Shown here in pieces: positions 18,503 through 26,682 of a stretch of 64,000 bases of DNA. This DNA comes from Rhizorhapis sp036570425. Its GTDB lineage: Bacteria > Pseudomonadota > Alphaproteobacteria > Sphingomonadales > Sphingomonadaceae. A program made the position numbers and the translations under genes. The stretch's first letter is position 1. Each line of letters begins with the position of its first letter. The notes beneath the pieces were generated by a model that was not told the origin of the DNA, ran no database searches, and worked only from the letters and a program-made list of their open reading frames with translations. Location: positions 136,578 through 200,577 of the forward strand of contig DATCYF010000006.1 of assembly GCA_036570425.1 (NCBI GenBank). Reading direction: 5' to 3'.

Positions 18503-19045
18503 TTGAAACGGCTGACCCTGCTGCGCCATGCCAAATCGAGCTGGGATGATCACGTCCCGCGCGATTTCGACCGGCCGCTCAACAAGCGGGGCGCGCGCGC
18601 TGCGGCGACGATGGGGCAATATGCGCGCAGCCGCGACATGCATTTCGATTATCTGATCGCGTCGCCTGCCCTGCGCGTGACTGAGACGCTTGACGAATTT
18701 CTTGAAGCCTATGGCCAAAATGTCGAAGCGAATTGGGACCGGCGCATCTATCTGGCATCTTCGGCGACCCTGATGGATGTTTTGCGCGATATCCCTGAGG
18801 ATAAATCGGATTTGTTGATGCTCGGGCATAATCCGGGGCTTGAGGATTTGATACTGTCCCTGGTTTCCGACGATGGCACGTCCCGTCTGCGCGACGAAGT
18901 GGAAGTGAAGTTTCCGACCGCCAGTCTGGCAGTGATAGAGATTGATGTTGAAAAATGGAATGACGTGGGCCCTCAAACGGCCAAATTGGCATGTTTCATC
19001 CGGCCGCGTGATCTCGACCCCACGCTGGGGCCGGATCAATATTAG
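18503..19045 (+). CDS. SixA-like histidine phosphatase
   Basis: This 180-residue histidine phosphatase (phosphoglycerate-mutase-like fold) has the nucleophile motif LLRHAKSSWDD at residues 5-15, an SPALRVTET segment supplying the second arginine, and the second histidine in MLGHNPGLEDL. SixA removes phosphate from phosphohistidine on HPt or PTS proteins; the substrate here is unknown. It starts with TTG immediately after the helicase stop (no spacer), with GGAGAG as the ribosome site, so it is co-translated with the helicase. No other start keeps the RHAKSS motif. Confidence 0.87.
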   Translation: MKRLTLLRHAKSSWDDHVPRDFDRPLNKRGARAAATMGQYARSRDMHFDYLIASPALRVTETLDEFLEAYGQNVEANWDRRIYLASSATLMDVLRDIPEDKSDLLMLGHNPGLEDLILSLVSDDGTSRLRDEVEVKFPTASLAVIEIDVEKWNDVGPQTAKLACFIRPRDLDPTLGPDQY

Positions 19046-19070
19046 GCAAGGGTTCTAATGGGTTCTCTGC

Positions 19071-19661
19071 TCACGGTTGGTTCATGAGCGGGATATGCGG
19101 CGCAGCCTCTCTTGGTAGAAAGCCAAGGAGGCGTGGATCGTCGAAAATCTCCACCTGCCGCATGCAGGGTATGAAGCCTGACCTGCGATAGAATCCCAGT
19201 GCCGTTGGATGGTCCAGCGTACAGGTATGGACCCAGAACCGTTCGACCCCCACCCGCCAAGCGAGCATTTGCGCATGCGCCATCAGCCAACGGCCATGCC
19301 CCTTGCCAGCCAATTCGGGGATGAGCGCGAAAAAAGAAAGCTCGCAATCCGGCAGCGATCGGAAATCCAGCTCCAATATGCCGACTTCAATGCCCATCGG
19401 GTCCGTCACCGCGTAAACCTCAATGTCATCATCGTGAATGATGTCGATCAGCGCCCGATCCGCCATGACGAGGCGGGAAAACCACAGCCACGGTTCACCG
19501 ACGCGACGAAATAAGGCTCGGTATTTGGCGATGGCTGGCTTGTTCCAGCGAACCAGCCGCAAATGCGAGGAGGGAAGGGGTGCTGGTTTCGGCCGCGCTA
19601 TCATTTGCAGGGTGGTGACGATCGTCGCGACTTGATGCGGCGGCACGCCCTGCAAGCTCAT
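19071..19661 (-). CDS. GNAT family N-acetyltransferase
   Basis: This 196-residue protein has the GNAT acetyl-CoA core near residues 95-170: ELSFFALIPELAGKGHGRWLM contains the Q/RxxGxG/A-type pyrophosphate loop (GKGHGR), followed by FWVHTCTLDHPTALGFYRRSGF, the typical strand-helix end. The N-terminal 30 residues (MSLQGVPPHQVATIVTTLQM) precede the fold. The acceptor substrate is unknown. It lies 4 bp after hemF in the trmL-hemF-GNAT block and is almost certainly co-transcribed. Confidence 0.88.
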   Translation of the reverse strand: MSLQGVPPHQVATIVTTLQMIARPKPAPLPSSHLRLVRWNKPAIAKYRALFRRVGEPWLWFSRLVMADRALIDIIHDDDIEVYAVTDPMGIEVGILELDFRSLPDCELSFFALIPELAGKGHGRWLMAHAQMLAWRVGVERFWVHTCTLDHPTALGFYRRSGFIPCMRQVEIFDDPRLLGFLPREAAPHIPLMNQP

Positions 19662-19665
19662 TCCA

Positions 19666-20514
19666 TCAACTCCAGGATGCGAGCGGCGGCAGGCTCATTA
19701 ATATAGCGTCTATATTGCCGCCGGTTTTGAGCCCGAACGATGTTCCCCGATCATAGACCAGGTTGAATTCTGCATAGCGCCCGCGCCACTCCAGCTGCCG
19801 CTGTCGCTCTTCGCTGGTCCAGGCGAGACCCATGCGCCGCCGCACGATAGTCGGGAATATTGCCAGGAATGCCTCCCCCACGTCTTTCGTAAATGCGAAA
19901 TTCGCGTCGAAAGCGCCCTCCAGATGGTCATAGAATATGCCGCCAACGCCCCGGTGCACGCCGCGATGGGGAATGAAGAAATAATCATCTGCCCATTTTT
20001 TGAAGCGCGGATAGTAATCTGCATCATGCGCCTCGCACGCTTGCCTGAAAGCAGCGTGGAAGTCCGCAGTGTCGGTATCGTAAGGAATGGGTGGGTTCAA
20101 ATCCGCGCCGCCACCGAACCAGCGTTTGGTCGTGACCAGAAAGCGAGTGTTCATATGAACGGCTGGCACATGGGGATTGGCCATGTGCGCCACGAGACTG
20201 ATTCCTGTGGCGAAAAATTGCGGATTTTCATCCGCGCCATGAATTGTCTTTGCAAACTCCGGGGCGAAGGTGCCGCCGACTGTCGAAATATTCACGCCTA
20301 CCTTTTCGAAAACGCGGCCCTTCATCACGCCGCGGACGCCGCCGCCGCCTTCGCTGGGCCCGAGCCCCTCCGCCTGCCGATCCCAAGGCGTGTAAGTGAA
20401 GCATGCATCGCTTCCGTTCTCACGCTCGATCGCTTCGAATTCCAGGCATATGCGATCGCGCAGGCTCTCGAACCAATCGCGTGCCGCCTGTTGTTCCCCG
20501 TCCAGAGTAATCAT
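19666..20514 (-). CDS. hemF: Oxygen-dependent coproporphyrinogen III oxidase
   Basis: HemF decarboxylates two propionates of coproporphyrinogen III to give protoporphyrinogen IX, using O2. The 282-residue product has the signature blocks VRGVMKGRVFEKVGVN, PHVPAVHMNTRFL, the glycine-rich WFGGGADLNP and the C-terminal YAEFNLVYDRGTSFGLKTGGNIDAILMSLPP. Length fits the family. Its ATG overlaps the trmL stop by 4 bp (20511-20514), so translation is coupled. Aerobic haem synthesis fits the bc1 operon just downstream on the other strand. Confidence 0.96.
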   Translation of the reverse strand: MITLDGEQQAARDWFESLRDRICLEFEAIERENGSDACFTYTPWDRQAEGLGPSEGGGGVRGVMKGRVFEKVGVNISTVGGTFAPEFAKTIHGADENPQFFATGISLVAHMANPHVPAVHMNTRFLVTTKRWFGGGADLNPPIPYDTDTADFHAAFRQACEAHDADYYPRFKKWADDYFFIPHRGVHRGVGGIFYDHLEGAFDANFAFTKDVGEAFLAIFPTIVRRRMGLAWTSEERQRQLEWRGRYAEFNLVYDRGTSFGLKTGGNIDAILMSLPPLASWS

Positions 20515-20969
20515 GCCGGATAAAGTCCCGTCTGCCGTAATGCTTCACTCAACGCGATGCCCCCTGCGACGGCAATATTCAAGGAGCGAAAACCCTCCTT
20601 CATCGGAATGCGAATCCGAAGCGCCGCTCGATCATGCACATCGTCGGGCACACCTGCCCCTTCCGACCCCAGCAGCAGCACGTCATTCTCTTGGAATACA
20701 GCGTCTGGCAGGCGCACATCCCCCCGGCTGGTGAGCAGCACGAGCCGATGGCCCCCTTGCTTCATTGCCTGATTGAACGTGCTGAAATTCGGGCGCCGTT
20801 CTACTTGGGCCGCGGATGCATAATCCATGGCAGAACGCTTCAACTGCTTGTCGGAAAACGGAAATCCGCAGGGTTCTATAATGTCCAGCGCGACACCGAA
20901 GCAGGCGCATAACCGGATGATGGTGCCGGTATTTCCGGCGATATCGGGCTGATAAAGGGCCATTCGCAT
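20511..20969 (-). CDS. trmL: tRNA (cytidine(34)-2'-O)-methyltransferase TrmL
   Basis: This 152-residue minimal SPOUT methyltransferase 2'-O-methylates the wobble base of tRNA-Leu isoacceptors. It has the N-terminal LYQPDIAGNTGTIIRLCACFG, and the trefoil-knot motifs LLLGSEGAGVPDDV and IRIPMKEGFRSLNIAVAGGIALSE. Length is typical. It is the first gene of the trmL-hemF-GNAT coupled unit and is divergent from petABC, with a 186-bp gap that should hold both promoters. Confidence 0.95.
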   Translation of the reverse strand: MRMALYQPDIAGNTGTIIRLCACFGVALDIIEPCGFPFSDKQLKRSAMDYASAAQVERRPNFSTFNQAMKQGGHRLVLLTSRGDVRLPDAVFQENDVLLLGSEGAGVPDDVHDRAALRIRIPMKEGFRSLNIAVAGGIALSEALRQTGLYPA

Positions 20970-21155
20970 GCCTGCGCTTTAATCCGGCGAGGGCATTTGT
21001 CATAGAGCAATCAAATTGCCTGTTGGCAAACGGGGCATTCCAAGGCTATCAGGCGCGCGAACCGCCGGGGGATTTGGCGGCATTGCGTCTGCGTCGCTGA
21101 TTTTTGCAGGGATTCAGCGCACTTGTGAAAATGAACAAGGGACAAGGGCAGTTGA

Positions 21156-21722
21156 ATGACAACGCTTGATCAAGGTGAAACGACGGAAAATCCCGGTGAA
21201 ACCGGTGTCCGCCGTCGTGACTTCATCAATATTGCGGCAGTGAGTTTCGCCGGCGTCGGCGCCGTCGCGGTCATTCCGCCGCTGGTGAACCAAATGAACC
21301 CGAGCGCTGACGTGCTCGCACTGGCCTCGACGGAAGTCGACATCAGCGCGATTCAGCCCGGTCAGGCGATCAAGACCGTTTTTCGCAGTCAGCCGCTCTT
21401 CGTCCGTCACCTGACGCCCAAGGAAATCGCCGAAGCCGACGCTGTGCCGCTTGGCGATCTTCGTGATCCGCAGACGCTCGAAGAGCGTACCGCCGAAGGC
21501 AAGAAGGAATGGCTGATCACCATGGGCGTGTGCACCCATCTGGGCTGTGTGCCCCTTGGCGCTGGCGAAGGTGAAAACCGCGGTGAATTCGGCGGCTATT
21601 TCTGCCCCTGTCATGGTTCCTCCTACGATACAGCCGCTCGCATCCGCAAAGGTCCGGCGCCCACAAATCTGGAAGTGCCGGAATATAAATTCACATCCGA
21701 CACTGTCGTAACGGTAGGCTGA
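21156..21722 (+). CDS. petA: Ubiquinol-cytochrome c reductase iron-sulfur (Rieske) subunit
   Basis: This is the Rieske protein of the cytochrome bc1 complex. It transfers electrons from ubiquinol to cytochrome c1 at the periplasmic face. The 188-residue product has a twin-arginine-type N-terminus (GVRRRDFINIAAV) leading into its single membrane anchor, and the [2Fe-2S] ligand loops CTHLGC and CPCHGSS, with the long insertion between them normal for bc1 Rieske proteins. It is the first gene of petABC; petB starts 11 bp downstream. Confidence 0.97.
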   Translation: MTTLDQGETTENPGETGVRRRDFINIAAVSFAGVGAVAVIPPLVNQMNPSADVLALASTEVDISAIQPGQAIKTVFRSQPLFVRHLTPKEIAEADAVPLGDLRDPQTLEERTAEGKKEWLITMGVCTHLGCVPLGAGEGENRGEFGGYFCPCHGSSYDTAARIRKGPAPTNLEVPEYKFTSDTVVTVG

Positions 21723-21733
21723 GGTAAGAGATC

Positions 21734-23020
21734 ATGAGTTTTCCCTGGGCTGAACACTATACCCCAAAGAATCCGCTCATGCAGTGGATCGATTCCCGCC
21801 TTCCGCTGCCGCGTCTGGTCTATAATGCCGTTGGTGCTGGCTACCCGGTCCCGCGGAACCTGAACTATTTCTGGAATTTCGGTGTTCTCTCTGGCGTTGC
21901 GCTGGTTATTCAGCTCATCACCGGCATCGTTCTCGCCATGCATTATGCCGCCAATGCCGGCGTCGCATTCGACAGCGTCGAACATATCATGCGTGACGTG
22001 AATTCCGGTTGGCTCCTGCGTTATGCACATGCCAATGGCGCCAGCTTCTTCTTTATCGTGGTTTATCTCCACATTTTCCGCGGCTTGTTTTATGGCTCTT
22101 ATAAAGCGCCGCGCGAAATGGTGTGGCTGCTTGGCCTGGTTATCTTCCTGCTCATGATGGCTACGGCCTTCATGGGTTATGTGCTTCCCTGGGGTCAGAT
22201 GAGCTTCTGGGGCGCCAAGGTGATTACCGGTCTTTTCGGTGCTATTCCGGTCGTGGGTGAGCCGATCCAAACCTGGTTGCTTGGTGGTTTCGCACCCGGC
22301 AATGCCTCGTTGAACCGTTTCTTCTCACTTCACTATCTGCTGCCGTTCGTTATCGCGGGTGTTATCATCCTGCATATCTGGGCTTTGCATATCCCAGGAT
22401 CGAACAATCCGACCGGTGTCGATGTGCAAGGACCCCAGGACACCATTCCCTTCCATCCTTACTACACGGCGAAGGATGGCTTCGGGCTCGGTGTATTCCT
22501 GATCATCTTTGCAGCGACAGTGTATTTCGCACCCAATTACTTGGGTCACCCGGATAACTATATTCCGGCCAATCCGCTTTCGACGCCAGCGCACATTGTA
22601 CCTGAATGGTATTTCTGGCCTTTCTATGCGATCCTGCGCGCCTTCACTTTCGACTTCCTCTTCGTTCCGGCGAAGCTGCTGGGCGTGATGGCGATGTTCG
22701 CGTCGATCCTCCTACTCTTCTTCCTGCCCTGGCTTGACCGTTCACCGGTTCGCTCGGGTAACTACCGTCCGTTGTTCAAGCAGTTCTTCTGGGTACTCGT
22801 CGTTGATGTCGTGATCCTTGGCTATTGCGGCGGCGCTCCGGCAGAAGAACCTTTCGTTATGATCAGCCAGCTCGCGGCGGCCTATTACTTCGCCCACTTC
22901 CTGATCATCCTGCCGATCATTTCCAAGATTGAGCGGCCGCTTCCGCTGCCTGCCTCAATTTCAGAATCGGTCCTGCATGGCGAAGCGGCGGAAGCCGCGC
23001 CGATTGCTCAGACTGCCTAA
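21734..23020 (+). CDS. petB: Cytochrome b of the bc1 complex
   Basis: This 428-residue integral membrane subunit carries hemes bL and bH and both quinone sites. It has eight or more membrane segments. Seen are the haem-ligating histidines in LAMHYAANAG and YAHANGASFFFIVVYLHIFRG, with the second pair in FFSLHYLLPFVIAGVIILHIWALH, and the PEWYFWPFYAILR sequence of the Qo site (PEWY). The ISP-docking GQMSFWGAKVITG is also present. Spacing to petC is 15 bp with a GGGGG-AAACAG ribosome site between them. Confidence 0.97.
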   Translation: MSFPWAEHYTPKNPLMQWIDSRLPLPRLVYNAVGAGYPVPRNLNYFWNFGVLSGVALVIQLITGIVLAMHYAANAGVAFDSVEHIMRDVNSGWLLRYAHANGASFFFIVVYLHIFRGLFYGSYKAPREMVWLLGLVIFLLMMATAFMGYVLPWGQMSFWGAKVITGLFGAIPVVGEPIQTWLLGGFAPGNASLNRFFSLHYLLPFVIAGVIILHIWALHIPGSNNPTGVDVQGPQDTIPFHPYYTAKDGFGLGVFLIIFAATVYFAPNYLGHPDNYIPANPLSTPAHIVPEWYFWPFYAILRAFTFDFLFVPAKLLGVMAMFASILLLFFLPWLDRSPVRSGNYRPLFKQFFWVLVVDVVILGYCGGAPAEEPFVMISQLAAAYYFAHFLIILPIISKIERPLPLPASISESVLHGEAAEAAPIAQTA

Positions 23021-23035
23021 GGGGGAAACAGAAAA

Positions 23036-23875
23036 ATGGTTCGCGTTATTGCTGCCCTCGTCGGCATCTTCTTTTCGGGCATGCTGCTCTACTCCTTTGT
23101 ATTTGGAGCGGTGAACTACATCGGTGATCCGCCAGCCCCGACCGTTGAGCATGAATTCCATCTCAGCCCGAAAGAGGTGGAATTCGCATCCGATGGCCCG
23201 CTCGGTCACTATGATCGTCCGCAACTGCAGCGTGGGTTCCAGGTATTCAAGGAAGTCTGCTCGGCGTGTCACTCGCTGCGCCTCGTCGCTTTCCGCGATC
23301 TGGAAGGCCTTGGTTATAGTGAAGCCGAAGTAAAGGCGATCGCTGCCAACTGGTCGATTGAAACGCCTTCGGTTGATCCTGAGACCGGTGAAGCGTCTAC
23401 TCGCAAGCCGATCCCGGCGGATCACATTCCGTTGCCCTTCGCTAACGATGTGGCTGCACGCGCTGCGAACAACAATGCGATTCCGCCGGATTTGTCTTTG
23501 ATGACAAAGGCACGTCACCACGGCAATGCGTACATCTATTCGTTGCTGACAGGATACCAGCAACAATCGGCGGAATTGCTCAAGGAGTTTCCGGATGCGA
23601 AAACGCCTGAAGGGCTGCACTATAATCCCTATTTCCCCAACCTGAATCTCGCCATGGCGCCGCCGCTGACGAGTGACGGTCAGGTCACTTACGCCGATGG
23701 GACCAAGGCGACGGTGGATCAGATGGCGAAGGACGTTGCTGCCTTCCTGACCTGGACGGCAGAACCCAAGCTGGAGAGCCGCCATCGTGCGGGCTTGGCG
23801 GTCCTGTTCTTCCTGATCGTTGCGACGGGCTTGGCCTACATGTCTTACCGCAACATCTGGGCTGACAAACATTAA
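23036..23875 (+). CDS. petC: Cytochrome c1
   Basis: This 279-residue c-type cytochrome accepts electrons from the Rieske cluster. An N-terminal hydrophobic segment serves as signal, the CXXCH haem site is VCSACHSLR near residue 80, the axial Met is in LNLAMAPPL near residue 207, and a C-terminal anchor helix (GLAVLFFLIVATGLAYMSYR) ends the protein. It is the last gene of petABC; a hairpin lies about 40 bp after its stop. Confidence 0.97.
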   Translation: MVRVIAALVGIFFSGMLLYSFVFGAVNYIGDPPAPTVEHEFHLSPKEVEFASDGPLGHYDRPQLQRGFQVFKEVCSACHSLRLVAFRDLEGLGYSEAEVKAIAANWSIETPSVDPETGEASTRKPIPADHIPLPFANDVAARAANNNAIPPDLSLMTKARHHGNAYIYSLLTGYQQQSAELLKEFPDAKTPEGLHYNPYFPNLNLAMAPPLTSDGQVTYADGTKATVDQMAKDVAAFLTWTAEPKLESRHRAGLAVLFFLIVATGLAYMSYRNIWADKH

Positions 23876-24881
23876 GCCTTGTCGATTTCCCCAAAGGGAG
23901 AGCGATGGCAGAATACAGCCGGCGGATATCACGATCCGTCGGCTGATTGCTATTCCGGCTTCGCGTGGAATTCTTCGAGGTTCAGTGCGGTCGTTTTTCT
24001 GGCGATTGGGGGCTCGCGCGAGCTAGGAACGGAATTGAAAATCGCGGACGGTGGGATGGTCCCGTTATCTTGACGGTGTCACCCGTCTTAAGGCCTTGGT
24101 AGAGAAAAGCCGGTTCTCCCATGGATCATCAAGCGCGGAGAACTGTTGCTGATTATAGGCGGACGGCCCTTACACGAGAGGGTCAGTTACGTTTGCCAAA
24201 TCGGAGGCAAGCGCTTGTGGCCATTCGGACCGACACTTGCCCGGATAATGAGCAATATTCGTGGCCTGATCAAGTCTGGTTGAATGGCATGGGGAGCGGG
24301 TGAAGCTTAGCAAGTACACTCGCGTCCGGCGCATTGAGTGAGGAAACGCGGAGCTGGCCGAGTTTATCGAGAGTCTCACTTTTGAGAAGGGCGAGAGCAT
24401 GTGCCACGCCACCGACCTCGGCGCATAATCCATAGAGTGTTGCGTGGCACCGGCATTTTTCACTCACGCCGGTTCGTACAGGACCTGCGCAGCGCGGGTC
24501 AGGCAGACGCGATTGTCAACATCTCCTCGTTTCATTTCGGCGTTAACGCGCTGGTGACGCGGATTATGATGCGGCCAAGGGCGGCTTGCGGAACCTCGCG
24601 CGGACGCGGGCGCCGGACGGCGCGGCTGGGGATCACCGTCATCGCATCCGGCATGATCCCGACGCCGATGAAAGGCCGCGCCGTGGTGCCAGACATCGAC
24701 ATCCACCTCCGCGCTCGCGGTGCTTGTGCATTGGCCATAAGTGGCATAGATATCGTAATGCGACATATTTATGCCGCGTACAACTCAACGACCGTCCGAA
24801 CAGTTCCATGCAATACAATCGGGATGACGGAAAGGGGCTATCCCGAGCTTACCCGTCGTCCGGCGGGCGTTCGCCCAACGA
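23876..24881. other. About 1 kb without an intact gene downstream of petABC
   Basis: No reading frame here has a convincing start, length and motif. A strong ribosome site (AAAGGGAGAGCG) precedes an ATG at 23905 that runs only 13 codons before TGA at 23944-23946, which suggests a disrupted or leader reading frame. On the minus strand, short frames at 24270-24467 and 24532-24747 show no family motif; the latter begins MPLMANAQAPRA, like the tail of a signal peptide. I read this as decayed DNA, possibly old gene remnants. No insertion-sequence ends were recognised. Confidence 0.5.
23916..23945 (+). terminator. 12-bp hairpin after petC
   Basis: CAGCCGGCGGAT (23916-23927) pairs with ATCCGTCGGCTG (23934-23945) around a 6-nt loop, with one G-T wobble, 40 bp after the petC stop. 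The following bases (ATTGCTATT) are AT-rich but not a T-run. Position suggests the end of the petABC transcript. Confidence 0.5.
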
Positions 24882-25157
24882 CTAATCCTGCGTCTTCTTG
24901 ATGATACCATAGCCGGTAGGGCTTAGTTTCAGATCATATTTCTTGCCATCCATGGCGCGGGCATCGTCGATTTCCCAATAGGGACCGTCATTGTCCAGCT
25001 CAATTTCTTCCCAGCTCTTGAAGCCTTCGGCCGTAAGTTTGGCGGCAATCGCCTTTGCTTCGTCCTGAGTGGGGCCGCGGTCCGCATAGGCCGGGACTGC
25101 AATCATGGACGCAGCCAGAAAAGCGCTGGCAATCTTCAAGGGTCCGAACGTCTTCAT
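24882..25157 (-). CDS. Small periplasmic PepSY-like protein
   Basis: This 91-residue protein has a clear signal peptide (LKIASAFLAASMIAVPAYA, cut before DRGPT) and a mature ~65-residue PepSY-like domain: PTQDEAKAIAAKLTAEGF then WEEIELDNDGPYWEIDDARAMDGKKYDLKLSPTG. PepSY domains often act as protease inhibitors or bind outer-envelope partners. The start is supported by a GGAG site (GAAGGAGCTTCCAC). It stands alone between the decayed DNA and the efflux operon. Family call is by pattern only. Confidence 0.72.
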   Translation of the reverse strand: MKTFGPLKIASAFLAASMIAVPAYADRGPTQDEAKAIAAKLTAEGFKSWEEIELDNDGPYWEIDDARAMDGKKYDLKLSPTGYGIIKKTQD

Positions 25158-25254
25158 GTGGAAGCTCCTTCATCTGTCTGTCGGGCAAACCGATGGGCGC
25201 GTAACGAGGTTCCGCCGATCACCTCTATTTCTTGATGGGGCTATCTCCGGATAT

Positions 25255-26682
25255 TTATTGCGGGGTGCCAGGCCGATTTGTTTCCAGCACACCGCCCCCA
25301 AGGGCGATATAGAGTGAGATCAGGTTATCGAGTTCGCTGCGGTGTACCTGAATCAATGCCTGTTCCGCCGTGAACAGATTACGTTCCGCGTCGAGCACTT
25401 CGAGATAGTTGGCGACGCCCTCCCGATAGCGGGTGCGGGCGAGGAATGCGATCTGACGCTGCGCCTCGGTCGCGCGCAACTGAGCGCCAACCTGCTCCGA
25501 TAGCCAGCGCCGACCCGCCAGGGCATCCGCGACTTCGCGAAATGCCTGTTGAACGGTGCCTTCATAATCAGCGACAGCAATATTCTCCCGTGCTTCGGCG
25601 ACGGTCAGATTGCCTTGGCGGCCGCCCCAGTCAAAGATGGGCAGGCTGATGGATGGGCCAAAGCTCCAGCTTAATCCATCGTCGCTAAAGAGATTGTCGA
25701 GAGCGGTCGATGCAAAGCCAAGGCTGCCTGTCAGCGAAATGGTAGGAAAGAATGCAGCGCGGGCAGCGCCCACATTCGCGCGCGCGGCCCGCAGTCTCTC
25801 CTCGGCGGCCAGAACATCCGGGCGCGTGACCATTAGATCGGAGGGCAAACCGGCTGCGATCACTTGTCCGCTCTTCTGATCGGCGAGTGGCATGGGCGCA
25901 GATAATCCGGCCGGAAGTGGCCCACCTGTCAGGACAGCCAGGAAATTATCGTTCTGCGCCTTGGCAAGATGCAGCCCGGCCAGTTCGGTTTCGGCCTGAG
26001 TCAGGAGCGATTCCGCCTGGCGAAAATCGAGGGCCGAAGTGACTCCGGCATCAAGCCGCCGCTTGGCGATGCGCAGCCCCTCCCGCCGACTGCGCACCGT
26101 CGCTTCGGCCAGTGCGATCCGTTCGTCAGCTTCCCGAGAGGCGAAGTAGGTCGAGGCCACGTCGCGGATAAGGGTGAGGCGGAAAGCGCGCTGCGCCTCG
26201 ATTGTCGCGAAATATTGCGAACGCGCCGCTTCGGAGAGATTTCTCACCCGCCCCCAAAAATCAAGTTCGAAGCCGGTAACGCCGACGCCAACGGAATATC
26301 GTGTGCCGGTGGAGGGTCCAACCTCGGGGATGCCAGTGACAGCGCCTGGCGTGCGGCTGCGTGTGACATCGGCGGTGGCGCCGAGCGTCGGCAGTCGCTC
26401 TGCCGCCTGAATATGATACAGCCCACGCGCTTCCTCGATCTGCGCGATGGCAATGGCAAGATCGCGATTGCGTACCAGCGCGGTGGCTACCAATTGTTCC
26501 AGCCGCGGGTCGCTAAAGAAATCCCGCCACCCGATCTCCACCGCGCGTTGGCCAAGCGTGGCATCACCAGCATAGCTGGGGGGGTAGTCCGCCGCGGTTG
26601 GCAGATCAGGCCTCACGTGCGGCGGCGCCAAATTGCAGCCTCCCAGCAGTGCGACCATCAGGAGCGCCATTCCCTTACGCAT
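25255..26682 (-). CDS. RND efflux outer-membrane factor (OprM/NodT family lipoprotein)
   Basis: This is the TolC-like outer-membrane exit duct of a tripartite RND pump. The 475-residue product starts at 26682 with a lipoprotein signal (MALLMVALLGGC, Cys16). Family blocks follow: WRDFFSDPRLEQLVATALVRNRDLAIA, the long coiled-coil helices, VGVGVTGFELDFWGRVRN, RPDVLAAEERLRAARANVGAARAAFFPTISLTGS and the C-terminal LDAERNLFTAEQALIQ. Its ATG overlaps the end of the pump gene by 8 bp, so it is the third gene of the operon. The long upstream frame is antisense-like noise inside the pump gene. Confidence 0.94.
   Translation of the reverse strand: MRKGMALLMVALLGGCNLAPPHVRPDLPTAADYPPSYAGDATLGQRAVEIGWRDFFSDPRLEQLVATALVRNRDLAIAIAQIEEARGLYHIQAAERLPTLGATADVTRSRTPGAVTGIPEVGPSTGTRYSVGVGVTGFELDFWGRVRNLSEAARSQYFATIEAQRAFRLTLIRDVASTYFASREADERIALAEATVRSRREGLRIAKRRLDAGVTSALDFRQAESLLTQAETELAGLHLAKAQNDNFLAVLTGGPLPAGLSAPMPLADQKSGQVIAAGLPSDLMVTRPDVLAAEERLRAARANVGAARAAFFPTISLTGSLGFASTALDNLFSDDGLSWSFGPSISLPIFDWGGRQGNLTVAEARENIAVADYEGTVQQAFREVADALAGRRWLSEQVGAQLRATEAQRQIAFLARTRYREGVANYLEVLDAERNLFTAEQALIQVHRSELDNLISLYIALGGGVLETNRPGTPQ

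Noticed and set aside
24532..24747. Short minus-strand frame opening with a signal-peptide-like end
   Set aside because: No complete signal peptide or start in frame and no domain; kept only as a hint of decay in the intergenic note.
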